In this document: positions 1 through 10,871 of the stretch, piece by piece
Numbering within the stretch: the stretch's first letter is position 1
Layout of the letters: every line of letters begins with the position of its first letter
Source of the DNA: Streptomyces sp. DHE7-1
Lineage (GTDB): Bacteria > Actinomycetota > Actinomycetes > Streptomycetales > Streptomycetaceae
Direction: 5' to 3'
Assembly (NCBI GenBank): GCA_016432725.1
Contig: JACJDG010000003.1
Location: forward strand, 2,728,001 to 2,792,000
Length of the DNA: 64,000 nt
The notes under the pieces: model-generated
Told to the model about the DNA's origin: nothing
What the model saw: only the letters and a program-made list of their open reading frames with translations
Database searches by the model: none
Program-made: the position numbers and the translations under genes

Positions 1-434
1 CGGCGCTGGATGTACTTGGGGCAGTTGGCGAAGACCTGTTCCGCCCCGACGGCGAACCCGCGGGCCGTGGGCCGGAGCCGGCCGTTGAGGCGCATCCGGC
101 GCCGGGTGCGCGGGTCGAGGGCGATGGTGCCCAGGGCGGTGCCCGGCGTGGCCAGGGCCGCCGCGAGGGGGTCGCCCGGGGGCGGCCCGCCGGTGACGGA
201 CATCTGCCGGGGCCCGGTGGCGCGGACGAAGCCCGGGGTGCCGGTGACCGGCGAGGCCCACACCAGGCCCGTGGCGGGGTCGGCGGCGCCCACGACGAGC
301 AGCGGCTGCAGTTCCAGGAAGGCCGCCGCCACCGTTTTGATGTCCGGTCCGAGGGAGCGGCCGACATGGTCGGCGCGGTCCCGTACGCCGACCAGGTCCT
401 GCACGGCGCGGGAACCGGCGTGATAGACGCTCAT
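1..434 (-). CDS. pyridoxamine 5'-phosphate oxidase-family flavin/nucleotide-binding protein (3' end off the window)
   Basis: Reads leftward from an ATG at 434 and runs off the window start, so the C-terminus is missing (about 144 residues visible). The protein begins MSVYHAGSRAVQDLVG. It then has a split-barrel-like stretch (QPLLVVGAADPATGLVWASPVTG), a residue run LNGRLRPT and the motif EQVFANCPKYIQ. I associate that combination with the general PNPOx-like flavin-binding family seen next to oxidoreductase and ferredoxin genes in actinomycetes. The true substrate is unknown. It starts 10 bp after the stop of the VOC gene on the same strand, so the two are probably co-transcribed. The family call rests on motif recognition only. 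Confidence 0.72.
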   Translation of the reverse strand, partial: MSVYHAGSRAVQDLVGVRDRADHVGRSLGPDIKTVAAAFLELQPLLVVGAADPATGLVWASPVTGTPGFVRATGPRQMSVTGGPPPGDPLAAALATPGTALGTIALDPRTRRRMRLNGRLRPTARGFAVGAEQVFANCPKYIQR

Positions 435-444
435 GGCGCGAGTC

Positions 445-894
445 CTAGAAGAAGCCGCAGGTCGGGGCGGCGGCGTGCGGGGCGGGCGCGCCCTCGGCGC
501 CGTGCGGGACGGAGATCTCCAGGCGGGTGCCGTCCGGGTCGTGGAAGAAGATCCCGCCCGAGGCCGAGCCCTCCCGGTGGGCGACGACGCCGTCGTGGGC
601 GAACTCCACCCCGGCAGCCCTGAGCGCCGCCTCGTACGCGTGGACGCGGTCCACCGAGGCGGCGGTGAAGGCGAGGTGGTGCAGCCCGGCCCGGCCGCCG
701 TCGTAGGGGTCGCGGGCCTGCTGCCAGAGGGTGAGGACGGGCTCCTCTCCCCCGGCCTCGCCGAGGAACGCGTACCGGCGGTCGTCCTCCTTGCCCTCGG
801 CGAGCAGCGCGAAGCCCAGGACGTCCCGGTAGAAGGCGAGGGAACGGTCGAGGTCGGTGACGTTCAGGCCGGTGTGGCCGGTGCGCAGGCTCAT
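445..894 (-). CDS. VOC-family (glyoxalase/bleomycin-resistance/dioxygenase fold) protein
   Basis: A 149-residue protein made of one complete vicinal-oxygen-chelate module. The N-terminal betaalphabetabetabeta unit opens HTGLNVTDLDRSLAFYRDVLGF. The second unit has HHLAFTAASVDRVHAYEAALRAAG and ends in FHDPDGTRLEISVP. Metal ligands expected in this fold are visible: His of HTGLN, His of LHHLAF and Glu of RLEI. ATG at 894 follows a good AGGGGAGA ribosome site. VOC proteins of this size are lyases, dioxygenases or binding proteins, and the substrate cannot be told from sequence. It is the first gene of a leftward pair with the PNPOx-like gene and is divergent from the CGNR regulator. The intervening region carries inverted repeats, which suggests shared control. 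Confidence 0.88.
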   Translation of the reverse strand: MSLRTGHTGLNVTDLDRSLAFYRDVLGFALLAEGKEDDRRYAFLGEAGGEEPVLTLWQQARDPYDGGRAGLHHLAFTAASVDRVHAYEAALRAAGVEFAHDGVVAHREGSASGGIFFHDPDGTRLEISVPHGAEGAPAPHAAAPTCGFF

Positions 895-913
895 GGCTCT
901 CCCCTTCGGGTTG

Positions 914-984
914 TCTAACCTTCGTAAGTAACATTAGAGGGTTAGAATGCGCAGCGTCAACCGGTCACGTACGCTTGACCGGTT
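914..984. promoter_or_regulatory. two inverted repeats in the VOC/CGNR divergent promoter region
   Basis: TCTAACC at 914-920 is mirrored by GGTTAGA at 940-946. AACCGGTCA at 959-967 is mirrored perfectly by TGACCGGTT at 976-984. The half sites share TAACC/GGTTA. They lie between the start of the VOC gene (894) and the CGNR gene (1004). I infer operators for the CGNR protein or another regulator. No binding is demonstrated. Confidence 0.5.
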
Positions 985-1003
985 AGCAGTGAAGGAGCCC
1001 CTC

Positions 1004-1546
1004 ATGTCCACCGCCCGCGAACCCCGCCCGCTCACCGGTGAGCCCCTCGCGCTCGACCTGCTCAACACCCGGTGGAACAGGGAGGGCGTGACCCAGGACC
1101 TGCTCGACGGCACCGAGGGCCTCGCGCGGTGGCTCGCGGACAACGGGCTGGACGGCGCGCACCCGGCCGACGCGGACGTACTGCGCCATCTGCGGCAGGC
1201 ACGCGAGGCGCTCGGCGCCGCGGTGGACGGGTCACTGGAGGAGGGCGCGCCGCTCGTGGACGCCGTGCTCGCGCACGGGCGCATCAGGGCGCGGCTGACC
1301 GGCGAGGGGGCTTTCGAGGAGCCGGAGTTCACCGATCCCTCCTGGGCGCCGGCCTGGCTCGCCGCCCGCGACTACCTGGACCTGCTCGACCGGGCCCCGG
1401 ACCGGATCCGGCGCTGCGCCCACGAGGCCTGCGTCCTGCACTTCTTCGACACCTCCCGGAACGGCACCCGCCGCTGGTGCTCGATGGCGTCGTGCGGAAA
1501 CCGCGCCAAGGCGTCCCGGCATTACGCCCGCTCCAAGGAGAGTTGA
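1004..1546 (+). CDS. CGNR zinc-finger / ABATE-domain putative regulator
   Basis: About 180 residues from ATG 1004, which has a GAAGGAG site at 991-997. An in-frame upstream ATG at 947 lies inside the operator region and is less likely. The N-terminal half resembles the ABATE (stress-induced) domain, opening GEPLALDLLNTRWN. The C-terminal CGNR zinc finger has RRCAHEACVLHFFDTSRNGTR followed by WCSMASCGNRAKASRHYAR, with four cysteines in C-x4-C and C-x4-C pairs. Proteins of this family are putative transcriptional regulators in actinobacteria, with few characterised. It is divergent from the VOC/PNPOx pair, so control of that pair and autoregulation are plausible inferences. Confidence 0.88.
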   Translation: MSTAREPRPLTGEPLALDLLNTRWNREGVTQDLLDGTEGLARWLADNGLDGAHPADADVLRHLRQAREALGAAVDGSLEEGAPLVDAVLAHGRIRARLTGEGAFEEPEFTDPSWAPAWLAARDYLDLLDRAPDRIRRCAHEACVLHFFDTSRNGTRRWCSMASCGNRAKASRHYARSKES

Positions 1547-1703
1547 GCCGATCCGGGACACGACGGGATTCATCCCGCCAAATCCCACCGGGGGTTTTCC
1601 CCATACATTGATTACGTTCAGGTCAACGGTCCCCAAATTCCCTTGCCTTGGGTAAAGCTGTGCGCTCGTCCGGCACTGGTTTCCTCACCTGCAAGGGATG
1701 CCG

Positions 1704-4700
1704 ATGACCCACACCCCCGAGCGCGACCCGATATCCGGCCCGAGACGCCTGGCCCGCATAGCCGTGGCCGTCGGCGTGGTGGCCGCCCTCTCCGCGGCCG
1801 GGCCGGTACCGCTGGCCCTCGGCGCGGACGCGCCACCCGCCACGGCCGATCCCGCCGTCAAGTCCGCCCACGACAAGCTCGGTTCGGAAGACGCCGACCG
1901 GCTCGCCGAGGCCAAGGCGGACGGCGACAAGAACGTCACGATGATGATCGCCACGGCGCCCGGGCAGACCGAGCAGGTCGCCTCGGAGCTGGACGCGGTC
2001 AAGGGCGGCTCGGTGGGCCGCACCTACGACAGGCTCGGCTACGTCCGCGCCACCGTCCCGACCGCGAAGGCGGACTCCGCGATCGCGGCCGCCGCGAAGC
2101 TGTCCTCGGTGCACGCGATCGACCTGCGCCAGGAGATCGCGCTCGACGACCCGACGCCCGCGGCGGACACCGCCCAGGGAGCCAAGGGCAAGGGCTCGGC
2201 GGGCACTTACTCCGGACCGGGCAAGAGCACCCCGGCCGAGAACCCGTACAACCCGTCCTTCGAGACCGGTGCCGTCGACTTCGTCCGGGACCACCCGAAG
2301 GCGGACGGCCGCGGCATCACCATCGGCATCCTCGACTCCGGCGTGGACCTCGGCCACCCGGCGCTGCAGAAGACCACCACGGGCGAGCGGAAGATCACCG
2401 ACTGGGTGACCGCCACCGACCCGATCGTCGACGGCGACGGCACCTGGCGCCGGATGACCAACCCGGTCAGCGGCCCGTCGTTCGCCTACGGCGGCGCGAC
2501 CTGGAAGGCGCCCGAGGGCGACTACCAGGTCAACCTGTTCCGCGAGTCGTCGACGGCCGGCGGCGACGCCAAGGGCGACGCCAACCGGGACGGGGACACC
2601 ACCGACGTCTGGGGCGTCCTCTACGACCCGGCCGCCGGCACCGTCCGCGTCGACCTGAACAACAACCTCGACTTCACCGACGACACCCCGATGAAGCCGT
2701 ACCGGGACGGCTACCAGGTCGGGTACTTCGGCACCGACGACCCGAAGACCGACGTGGTCGAGCGGCAGCCGTTCGTCGTCCAGATCCGCAAGGACGTGCC
2801 GACCGACCCGTACGGCGGCGACTGGGTCGGCAAGAAGGCCGACTTCGTCAACATCGGCGTCATCGAGTCCGAGCACGGCACCCACGTCGCCGGCATCACC
2901 TCCGCCAACGGCCTGTTCGGCGGGCGGATGAACGGCGCGGCCCCGGGCGCGAAGATCGTCTCCTCCCGGGCCTGCACCTGGAGCGGCGGCTGCACCAACG
3001 TCGCGCTGACCGAGGGCATGATCGACCTCGTCGCCAACCGCGGTGTCGACATCGTCAACATGTCCATCGGCGGTCTGCCGGCGCTGAACGACGGCAACAA
3101 CGCCCGCGCCGAGCTGTACACGCGGCTCATCGACACCTACGGCGTCCAGCTCGTGATCTCCGCGGGCAACTCCGGGCCCGGCGCCAACACCATCGGCGAC
3201 CCCGGTCTCGCGGACAAGGTGATCTCCGTCGGCGCCACCATCTCCAAGGACACCTGGGCCGCCAACTACGGCTCGGCCGTGGAGACCAGGTACGCGATGA
3301 TGCCCTTCTCCTCGCGCGGCCCGCGTGAGGACGGCGGCTTCACCCCGACCCTTAGCGCCCCGGGCGCCTCGATCAACACCACCCAGACCTGGCTGCCGGG
3401 CTCCCCGGTCGCCGAGGCGGGCTACTCGCTGCCGGCCGGCTACTCCATGCTCCAGGGCACCTCGATGGCCTCCCCGCAGGCGGCGGGCGCGAGCGCGCTG
3501 CTGCTGAGCGCCGCGAAGCAGAAGGGCATCGACCTGACGCCCGCGAAGCTGCGCACGGCACTGACCTCGACCGCCGACCACATCGGCGGCGTCCAGGCCT
3601 ACGAGGAGGGCGCCGGTCTCATCGACATCGTGGACGCCTGGGACGCGATCCGCGACGGCGCCGCCGCCCACGACTACACCGTGAAGGCCCCGGTCGACAC
3701 CGCGATCGACTACGCGCTGAAGACCCCGGGCTTCGGCACCGGTCTGTACGACCGCGAGGGCGGCCTGAAGGCCGGCCAGCGCAAGACGTACGACGTCACC
3801 GTCACCCGCACTTCCGGCCCGGACCGTGCCCTGCGGCACGAGCTGAGCTTCGAGAACAACGCCGGCCGGACCTTCCGGATCGTCGGTGACGACGACGTGC
3901 GGCTGCCGCTGAACCAGCCGGTGACGGTGAAGGTCCAGGCGGCCCCGGGCTCCGCGGGCCTCAAGAGCGCGATCCTGGACGTCGACGACCCGCGCACGGA
4001 GGGGGTCGACAAGCAGATCCTCACCACGGTCGTGGTCGCCTCCCCGGTGAACTACACCTACTCCGCGTCCGGTTCGGTGCAGCGCAACAGCACCCGGTCG
4101 TACTTCGTGACCGTGCCCGAGGGCGCCAGGTCGCTGGAGGTCGCGATCGGCGGGCTGAAGGACAAGAGCCAGACCCGGTTCATCTCGATCCACCCGTACG
4201 GCACTCCGGTGGACAACACCAGCACCCCGTACTGCTACAACAACTACCTCGACGGCAACGGCTGCAAGCCGGACGTCCGCTCCTACGCCGACCCGCAGCC
4301 CGGCGTCTGGGAGGTCGAGGTCGAGTCCCGCCGCACCTCCCCGCTGCTCGACAACCCGTACAAGCTGGACGTCACCGTGCTCGGCGCGGTCTTCGACCCG
4401 GAGACCGTGACCGTGCCCGAGGCGAAGGTCGGCACGCCGGCCACCGTCTCCTGGAAGGTGACCAACAAGTACGCGGCGCTGGACGGCAAGCTGGTCGGCG
4501 GCCCGCTCGGCTCCGCCAAGTCGGCCCGCCCGGCCATCAAGGAGGGCGAGACGCAGACCACCACGGTGGACGTCCCGGCCGGCGCCAAGTCCCTGGACGT
4601 GGCGATCGGCGGTGTCTCCGACGCGGCCGCCGACCTGGACCTGACCGTGTACGACGCGAACGGCACGCAGGTCGCGCAGTCCGCCGACGGCGACTCCGAG

Positions 4701-5011
4701 GAGGCGGTCTCCATCCCGTCCCCGGCCGCCGGCACGTACACCGTCAAGGTCGTCGGCTACTCCGTTCCCTCCGGCTCGACCGCGTACGACTACCGGGACG
4801 TGTTCTTCGCCGGCACCCTCGGCAACGTCACGGTCGACGGCTCGGCCGCGGTCAAGCTCGGCACGGGCGACTCGGCCACGGTGAGCGGGCAGGTCACCGC
4901 CGCCGCCGAGGCCCCGCGGGCCGCGAGTTCTTCGGCCGGGTGCAGCTGGTGAACGGCCGCGGCACTGCCGCGGGCACCGGCAGCGTGAAGATCGAGAAGG
5001 TCACGCCGTAA
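1704..5011 (+). CDS. secreted subtilisin-like (S8) serine protease, about 1,100 residues; one apparent frameshift at the 3' end
   Basis: Signal-anchor-like N-terminus (RRLARIAVAVGVVAALSAAG), then a pro-region and S8 catalytic domain. The triad is visible: Asp211 (GILDSGVD), His391 (EHGTHVAG) and Ser587 (GTSMASP), with oxyanion Asn489 (SAGNSG). About 180 residues separate Asp and His, an unusually long insertion containing Asp/Asn-rich segments. The C-terminal half has repeated beta-sandwich domains suited to an extracellular enzyme. ATG 1704 is chosen because AAGGG at 1692-1696 is correctly spaced for it and too close to the ATG at 1698. The frame breaks near 4912-4916 (GAGGCCCCGCGGG). Restoring one G extends the protein through GREFFGRVQLVNGRG to a stop at 5011, instead of a nonsense tail ending at 4952. 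The break is probably a sequencing error. Substrate unknown. Confidence 0.93.
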
Positions 5012-5026
5012 CGGGGTGATCCCAGG

Positions 5027-5064
5027 CGAGGGGCGGGTGTCCGGACACGGGCGCCCGCCCCTCG
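5027..5064. terminator. hairpin terminator after the protease gene
   Basis: CGAGGGGCGGG (5027-5037) pairs perfectly with CCCGCCCCTCG (5054-5064). The loop itself contains a TGTCCGGACA palindrome. It lies 16 bp after the restored protease stop and before the leftward small membrane gene, so it could serve both strands. There is no long T-run, as is usual in streptomycetes. Confidence 0.7.
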
Positions 5065-5101
5065 GCCGTGCACCGGGTCAGGTCCTCGGCCGTGCGCCGG
5101 G

Positions 5102-5251
5102 TCACCGCCCCTCGGCGCAGTCCGTCCCGGCCGTCCCGCAGGCGGGGTCCACGTCCGCGTGCCCGTGCTCCGACACGACGAGGACGGCGGCCGCGACCAC
5201 GGCGAGCAGCAGCATCGCCCCCGCGACGAGAGTCCGGCGCCACCGCCTCAC
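5102..5251 (-). CDS. 49-residue single-pass membrane protein
   Basis: GTG 5251 to TGA at 5102, beginning 10 bp after the stop of the anti-sigma-like gene. The product starts VRRWRRTLVAGAMLLL, giving a basic N-terminus. A roughly 20-residue hydrophobic helix (MLLLAVVAAAVLVV) follows, then a short polar tail with two cysteines (DPACGTAGTDC). I do not recognise a family. The spacing suggests it is the third gene of a sigma/anti-sigma operon, perhaps a small membrane or exported partner. Support is coding-like codon use and topology only, so existence is likely but not certain. Confidence 0.5.
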   Translation of the reverse strand: MRRWRRTLVAGAMLLLAVVAAAVLVVSEHGHADVDPACGTAGTDCAEGR

Positions 5252-5261
5252 CGTGCCCCGC

Positions 5262-6121
5262 TCACGGCTCGTCGCAGGGGGCGGGCGCGGACCCGGGCGC
5301 GGTGCCGTTGATCCGGGCGCGTTCCGCGGCCACCCCGGCGTCGCCGACGGCCCACAGGGTCGCCTCCTGCCCGCCCCGGTCCACCCCGGCCAGCACGTGC
5401 TGTCCCTGGCGCGGGGCCGGGCTCGCGGCGTCGTCCAGGAGGAAGGAGACCTCCGACGGGCCGTGGGCTGGGCGGTAGGAACGGGTCACGGTGAGCACGA
5501 CGCGGATCCGGGGGCCCGCGTCCGCCGGTCCACCCGGGCCACGGTGCCCTCGGCGAGCAGCCGGTAGCAGGAGAGCACCGGGCCGGTCGCGGCCTGGCCC
5601 GGGGCATCCGCCCGGCTCTTGGCGTCGGCGCTCTTGTCCGAGCTCATCGAGGCCCCGCCGTCCGACCGCACCACCACCCAGCCGAGCCCCGCCACCAGCC
5701 CGAGGGCCAGCACCCCGGCGACCGGCCCGAGCACCACCCGCACCCCACGCCGGACACCACCCGCCCGCGCGGGCCGTCCGGCGCCGCCCGGCCGCCTGAC
5801 GCTCCGCGCGCGGCCGGCGCCCCCGGCGGGGGGCCCGTCCGGACCGGAGCCGGCGGCGGCCGGCCCGGACGCGGCACCACCAGGCTCGTCCGCGGCCGCC
5901 GGCCCGCGCGCGGGCCGCTCCGGCCGCGGTTCCCCGGTCAGGGCCTCGGCGAGCCATGTCAGTTGCTCCTTGAGCACCGCCACGTCCGCCTCGGCCGAAC
6001 GGTGTTCCGCGAGGAGGGCCGGGTCGTCGTGGGCGTCCGGCGGCAGGGGTGTGCCCGTGATCGCGGCCATCAGGGCGTCCATGCCGCCGTGCTCCCCGGT
6101 GTCCTCGTGTCCGGCGGGCAT
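5262..6121 (-). CDS. transmembrane anti-sigma-like protein (one apparent frameshift)
   Basis: Starts at ATG 6121, overlapping or abutting the sigma-factor stop, which is the usual sigma/anti-sigma arrangement. The N-terminal about 70 residues are acidic and helical (HDDPALLAEHRSAEADVAVLKEQLTWLAEAL), followed by a Pro/Gly/Ala-rich linker and one TM helix (VVLGPVAGVLALGLVAGLGWVVV). The rest is extracytoplasmic. Near 5527 the frame shifts; restoring one base in GTGGACCGGCGG joins VARVD to PADAGPRIRVVLTVTRSY. That continues to PAPCDEP and a stop at 5262, giving about 286 residues. No classical HxxxCxxC zinc-anti-sigma motif is seen, so the role is inferred from topology and operon position. Confidence 0.75.
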
Positions 6122-6122
6122 C

Positions 6123-6683
6123 TCACACCACCTCGTCCTCGTGCAGTCGCCGGCGCAGGGCGCGGACCGCCGTGTGCAGCCGGCTCTTGACCGTGCCCTC
6201 GGGAACGCCCAGCTCCTCGGCGATGCCGCGCACCGGCAGATCGGCGAAGAAGCGCAGGATCAGGACCTGGCGCTGGGCGTCGGGCAGCTCGTCCAGTCCC
6301 CGGGCGACGGCGAGGGAGAGCACGCTGGTCTCCTCGCCCGAGGGGTGCGCGGGCTCGCGCAGGGACGCCAGCCGCTCCCCCAGCCGCTCCTGGCGCCGCT
6401 TGGCCCGGTGCCAGTCCATGGCGAGGTTGGAGGCGACCACCGCCGCCCACGCCGACACGTCCCGCGGCGCCTCGCGCCCGCTCGCGGCCCGCTCCAGCAG
6501 CCGCAGGCGGACCTGCTGCACCCCGTCCGGCAGGTCCGCCTGCGGCACCCCGCCGAGCGCGAGCACCGCCCGCACCCGGCGTTCCTGGGCCGCGTCCAGT
6601 GGGTCCCCGCCGGTACGGTCCGCACCGGCGTACGCCCTCTGGTCGCGGCGCGCCCCTCCGCGCAGCACAAGCCACCCCCTCAC
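6123..6683 (-). CDS. ECF-family RNA polymerase sigma factor
   Basis: About 186 residues. Region 2 has VSAWAAVVASNLAMDWHRAKRRQERL and region 4 has LDELPDAQRQVLILRFFADLPVRGIAEELGVPEGTVKSRLHTAVRALRRRL, a textbook sigma4 helix-turn-helix. Start GTG 6683 is used. GTG 6668, preceded by a GAGGGGG site, is an alternative. It directs transcription of an unknown regulon and is presumably held by the membrane protein encoded immediately downstream. The small TM protein at 5102 completes the apparent three-gene operon. Confidence 0.9.
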   Translation of the reverse strand: MRGWLVLRGGARRDQRAYAGADRTGGDPLDAAQERRVRAVLALGGVPQADLPDGVQQVRLRLLERAASGREAPRDVSAWAAVVASNLAMDWHRAKRRQERLGERLASLREPAHPSGEETSVLSLAVARGLDELPDAQRQVLILRFFADLPVRGIAEELGVPEGTVKSRLHTAVRALRRRLHEDEVV

Positions 6684-8030
<1,347 letters not shown>

Positions 8031-8043
8031 GCACCCGGTACGA

Positions 8044-8075
8044 AAGGGGCGGTCACGTGCGCGTGACCGCCCCTT
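8044..8075. terminator. strong hairpin terminator between asd and pepN
   Basis: AAGGGGCGGTCACG (8044-8057) and CGTGACCGCCCCTT (8062-8075) form a perfect 14-bp stem with a four-base loop, 13 bp after the asd stop. A-rich on one side and T-rich on the other, so it may work in both directions. Confidence 0.9.
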
Positions 8076-8156
8076 ATCGCATGCCCGGGCTCATCGCTTT
8101 CCCCGTGGCCGCCATGGAAGGATGGCGCAACCCACACATAACGAGGAGATGACCGC

Positions 8157-10727
8157 GTGCCTGGCACAAACCTGACTCGCGAAGAGGCGCGGCAGCGGGC
8201 GAAGCTGCTCACCGTTGACTCGTACGAGATCGATCTCGACCTCTCCGGCGCGCAGGAGGGCGGCACCTACCGGTCCGTGACCACGGTGCGCTTCGACGTG
8301 GCGACCAGGGGAGCCACGTCCTTCATCGACCTGGTGGCCCCGGCCGTCCACGAGGTGACCCTGAACGGGGACGCGCTCGACCCCGCCGAGGTGTTCGCCG
8401 ACTCGCGCATCGCGCTGCCCGGTCTGCTGGACGGGCGCAACATCCTGCGCGTCGTCGCCGACTGCGCCTACACCAACACCGGCGAGGGCCTGCACCGCTT
8501 CGTGGACCCGGTGGACGAGCAGGCGTACCTGTACACCCAGTTCGAGGTGCCGGACGCCCGCCGGGTCTTCGCCTCGTTCGAGCAGCCCGACCTGAAGGCG
8601 ACCTTCCAGTTCACCGTGAAGGCACCGGAGGGCTGGACGGTCATCTCCAACTCGCCGACGCCGGAGGCCCAGGACAACGTCTGGGTCTTCGAGCCGACGC
8701 CGCGCATCTCGTCGTACATCACGGCGCTGATCGTCGGTCCCTACCACTCGGTGCACAGCGTGTACGAGCGGGACGGGCAGAGCGTGCCGCTCGGCATCTA
8801 CTGCCGCCCGTCGCTGGCCGAGTTCCTGGACTCGGACGCCATCTTCGAGGTCACCCGGCAGGGCTTCGACTGGTTCCAGGAGAAGTTCGGGCTGGCGTAC
8901 CCGTTCGAGAAGTACGACCAGCTCTTCGTGCCCGAGTTCAACGCCGGCGCGATGGAGAACGCGGGCGCGGTCACCATCCGCGACCAGTACGTCTTCCGGT
9001 CCAAGGTGACCGACGCGGCGTACGAGGTGCGCGCCGAGACGATCCTGCACGAGCTGGCCCACATGTGGTTCGGCGACCTGGTCACCATGGAGTGGTGGAA
9101 CGACCTGTGGCTGAACGAGTCGTTCGCCACCTACACCTCCATCGCCTGCCAGGCCGCCGCGCCCGGCTCCCGCTGGCCGCACGCGTGGACGACGTTCGCG
9201 AACTCCATGAAGACGTGGGCGTACCGGCAGGACCAGCTCCCCTCCACGCACCCGATCATGGCCGACATCCGTGACCTGGACGACGTGCTCGTCAACTTCG
9301 ACGGCATCACGTACGCCAAGGGCGCGAGCGTGCTCAAGCAGCTCGTCGCGTACGTCGGCGAGGACGAGTTCTTCAAGGGCGTGCAGGCCTACTTCAAGCG
9401 GCACGCGTACGGCAACACGCGCCTGTCCGACCTGCTGGGCGCCCTGGAGGAGACCTCCGGCCGCGATCTGAAGACCTGGTCGAAGCAGTGGCTGGAGACG
9501 GCCGGCATCAACGTGCTGCGCCCGGAGATCGAGACGGACGCGGACGGTGTCGTCACCTCCTTCGCCGTCCGCCAGGAGGCCCCGGCGCTGCCCGCCGGCG
9601 CCCAGGGCGAGCCGGTGCTGCGCCCGCACCGCATCGCGATCGGCCTGTACGACCTGGACGGCGCCGGCAAGCTGGTGCGCACCGACCGGATCGAGCTGGA
9701 CGTCGACGGCGAACTGACGGCCGTGCCGCAGCTCGCGGGCCGGCCCCGGCCGGCCGTCGTGCTGCTCAACGACGACGACCTGTCGTACGCGAAGGTACGG
9801 CTGGACGAGGAGTCGCTGCGGACCGTCACCGAGCACCTCGGCGACTTCGAGGCGTCCCTGCCGCGCGCCCTGTGCTGGGCCTCGGCCTGGGACATGACCC
9901 GCGACGCCGAGCTGGCCACCCGGGACTACCTGTCGCTCGTGCTGTCCGGCATCGGCAAGGAGTCCGACATCGGCGTGGTGCAGTCGCTGCAGCGCCAGGT
10001 GAAGCTGGCGATCGACCTGTACGCCGACCCGGCCGCCCGTGAGACCCTGCTGACCCGCTGGACCGACGCCACGCTGGCCCACCTGCGCTCGGCCGGGCCG
10101 GGCAGCGACCACCAGCTCGCCTGGGCGCGGGCGTTCGCGGCGACGGCCCGCACGCCGGAGCAGCTCGACCTGCTGGACGCGCTGCTGGACGGCTCCCAGA
10201 CCATCGAGGGTCTGGTCGTCGACACGGAGCTGCGCTGGGCGTTCGTGGAGCGGCTCGCGGCGGTCGGCCGCTTCGACGAGGCGGAGATCGCTGCGGAGTA
10301 CGAGCGGGACCGGACCGCGGCCGGTGAGCGGCACGCGGCCACCGCCCGGGCGGCCCGTCCGACGCCGGAGGCCAAGGCGGAGGCGTGGGCGTCGGTCATC
10401 GACTCCGACAAGCTGCCGAACGCCGTGCAGGAGGCCGTGATCGGCGGCTTCGTCCAGACCGACCAGCGGGAGCTGCTGGCGCCTTACGCGGAGCGGTATT
10501 TCGAGGTCCTCAAGGATGTCTGGGACGCCCGTTCGCACGAGATGGCCCAGCAGATCGCGGTCGGTCTGTACCCGGCGGTGCAGATCTCCGAGGAGACGCT
10601 GAGCAGGACCGACGGCTGGCTGGCCGCGGCCGAGCCCGGCGCGGCCCTGCGCCGGCTGGTCTCGGAGTCCCGCTCGGGCGTCGAGCGCGCGCTGCGGGCC
10701 CAGGCGGCGGACGCGGCGACCGCGTAA
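8157..10727 (+). CDS. pepN: aminopeptidase N (M1 zinc metallopeptidase)
   Basis: 856 residues, intact. A cytoplasmic peptidase that removes N-terminal residues from peptides during protein turnover. The M1 signature is complete. The exopeptidase motif GAMEN is at 264-268. The zinc motif HELAH is at 298-302 with catalytic Glu299, and the third ligand Glu321 is in NESFA. A C-terminal ERAP1/PepN-like helical domain follows, including the LPRALCWASAWDMTRDAEL segment. GTG 8157 is preceded by an AGGAGA site. It is monocistronic, bounded by terminators on both sides. Confidence 0.97.
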   Translation: MPGTNLTREEARQRAKLLTVDSYEIDLDLSGAQEGGTYRSVTTVRFDVATRGATSFIDLVAPAVHEVTLNGDALDPAEVFADSRIALPGLLDGRNILRVVADCAYTNTGEGLHRFVDPVDEQAYLYTQFEVPDARRVFASFEQPDLKATFQFTVKAPEGWTVISNSPTPEAQDNVWVFEPTPRISSYITALIVGPYHSVHSVYERDGQSVPLGIYCRPSLAEFLDSDAIFEVTRQGFDWFQEKFGLAYPFEKYDQLFVPEFNAGAMENAGAVTIRDQYVFRSKVTDAAYEVRAETILHELAHMWFGDLVTMEWWNDLWLNESFATYTSIACQAAAPGSRWPHAWTTFANSMKTWAYRQDQLPSTHPIMADIRDLDDVLVNFDGITYAKGASVLKQLVAYVGEDEFFKGVQAYFKRHAYGNTRLSDLLGALEETSGRDLKTWSKQWLETAGINVLRPEIETDADGVVTSFAVRQEAPALPAGAQGEPVLRPHRIAIGLYDLDGAGKLVRTDRIELDVDGELTAVPQLAGRPRPAVVLLNDDDLSYAKVRLDEESLRTVTEHLGDFEASLPRALCWASAWDMTRDAELATRDYLSLVLSGIGKESDIGVVQSLQRQVKLAIDLYADPAARETLLTRWTDATLAHLRSAGPGSDHQLAWARAFAATARTPEQLDLLDALLDGSQTIEGLVVDTELRWAFVERLAAVGRFDEAEIAAEYERDRTAAGERHAATARAARPTPEAKAEAWASVIDSDKLPNAVQEAVIGGFVQTDQRELLAPYAERYFEVLKDVWDARSHEMAQQIAVGLYPAVQISEETLSRTDGWLAAAEPGAALRRLVSESRSGVERALRAQAADAATA

Positions 10728-10742
10728 CACGGTCACGGCCAC

Positions 10743-10773
10743 GAGGGCGCCCGGTCTCGCACCGGGCGCCCTC
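10743..10773. terminator. hairpin terminator after pepN
   Basis: GAGGGCGCCCGGT (10743-10755) and ACCGGGCGCCCTC (10761-10773) form a perfect 13-bp stem around a 5-nt loop, 16 bp after the pepN stop. Confidence 0.88.
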
Positions 10774-10871
10774 TGCCGTGTGGTCTCCCTGTGGCCGGTG
10801 CGGCCGGTGCGCCGGGTTCGACGTCCGGATTCCGCCGGTGCGCGGCGCCGCCGGCGGGCCACGCTGGCCGT

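Noticed and set aside
1564..1577. CGGGAT/ATCCCG palindrome after the CGNR gene as a terminator
   Set aside because: The stem is short with a two-base loop and has no T-run, so it is too weak to call.
1623..4193. An 856-codon minus-strand open frame opposite the S8 protease
   Set aside because: The forward frame has a complete protease with catalytic triad; the reverse frame is low-complexity Val/Arg/Gly-rich sequence.
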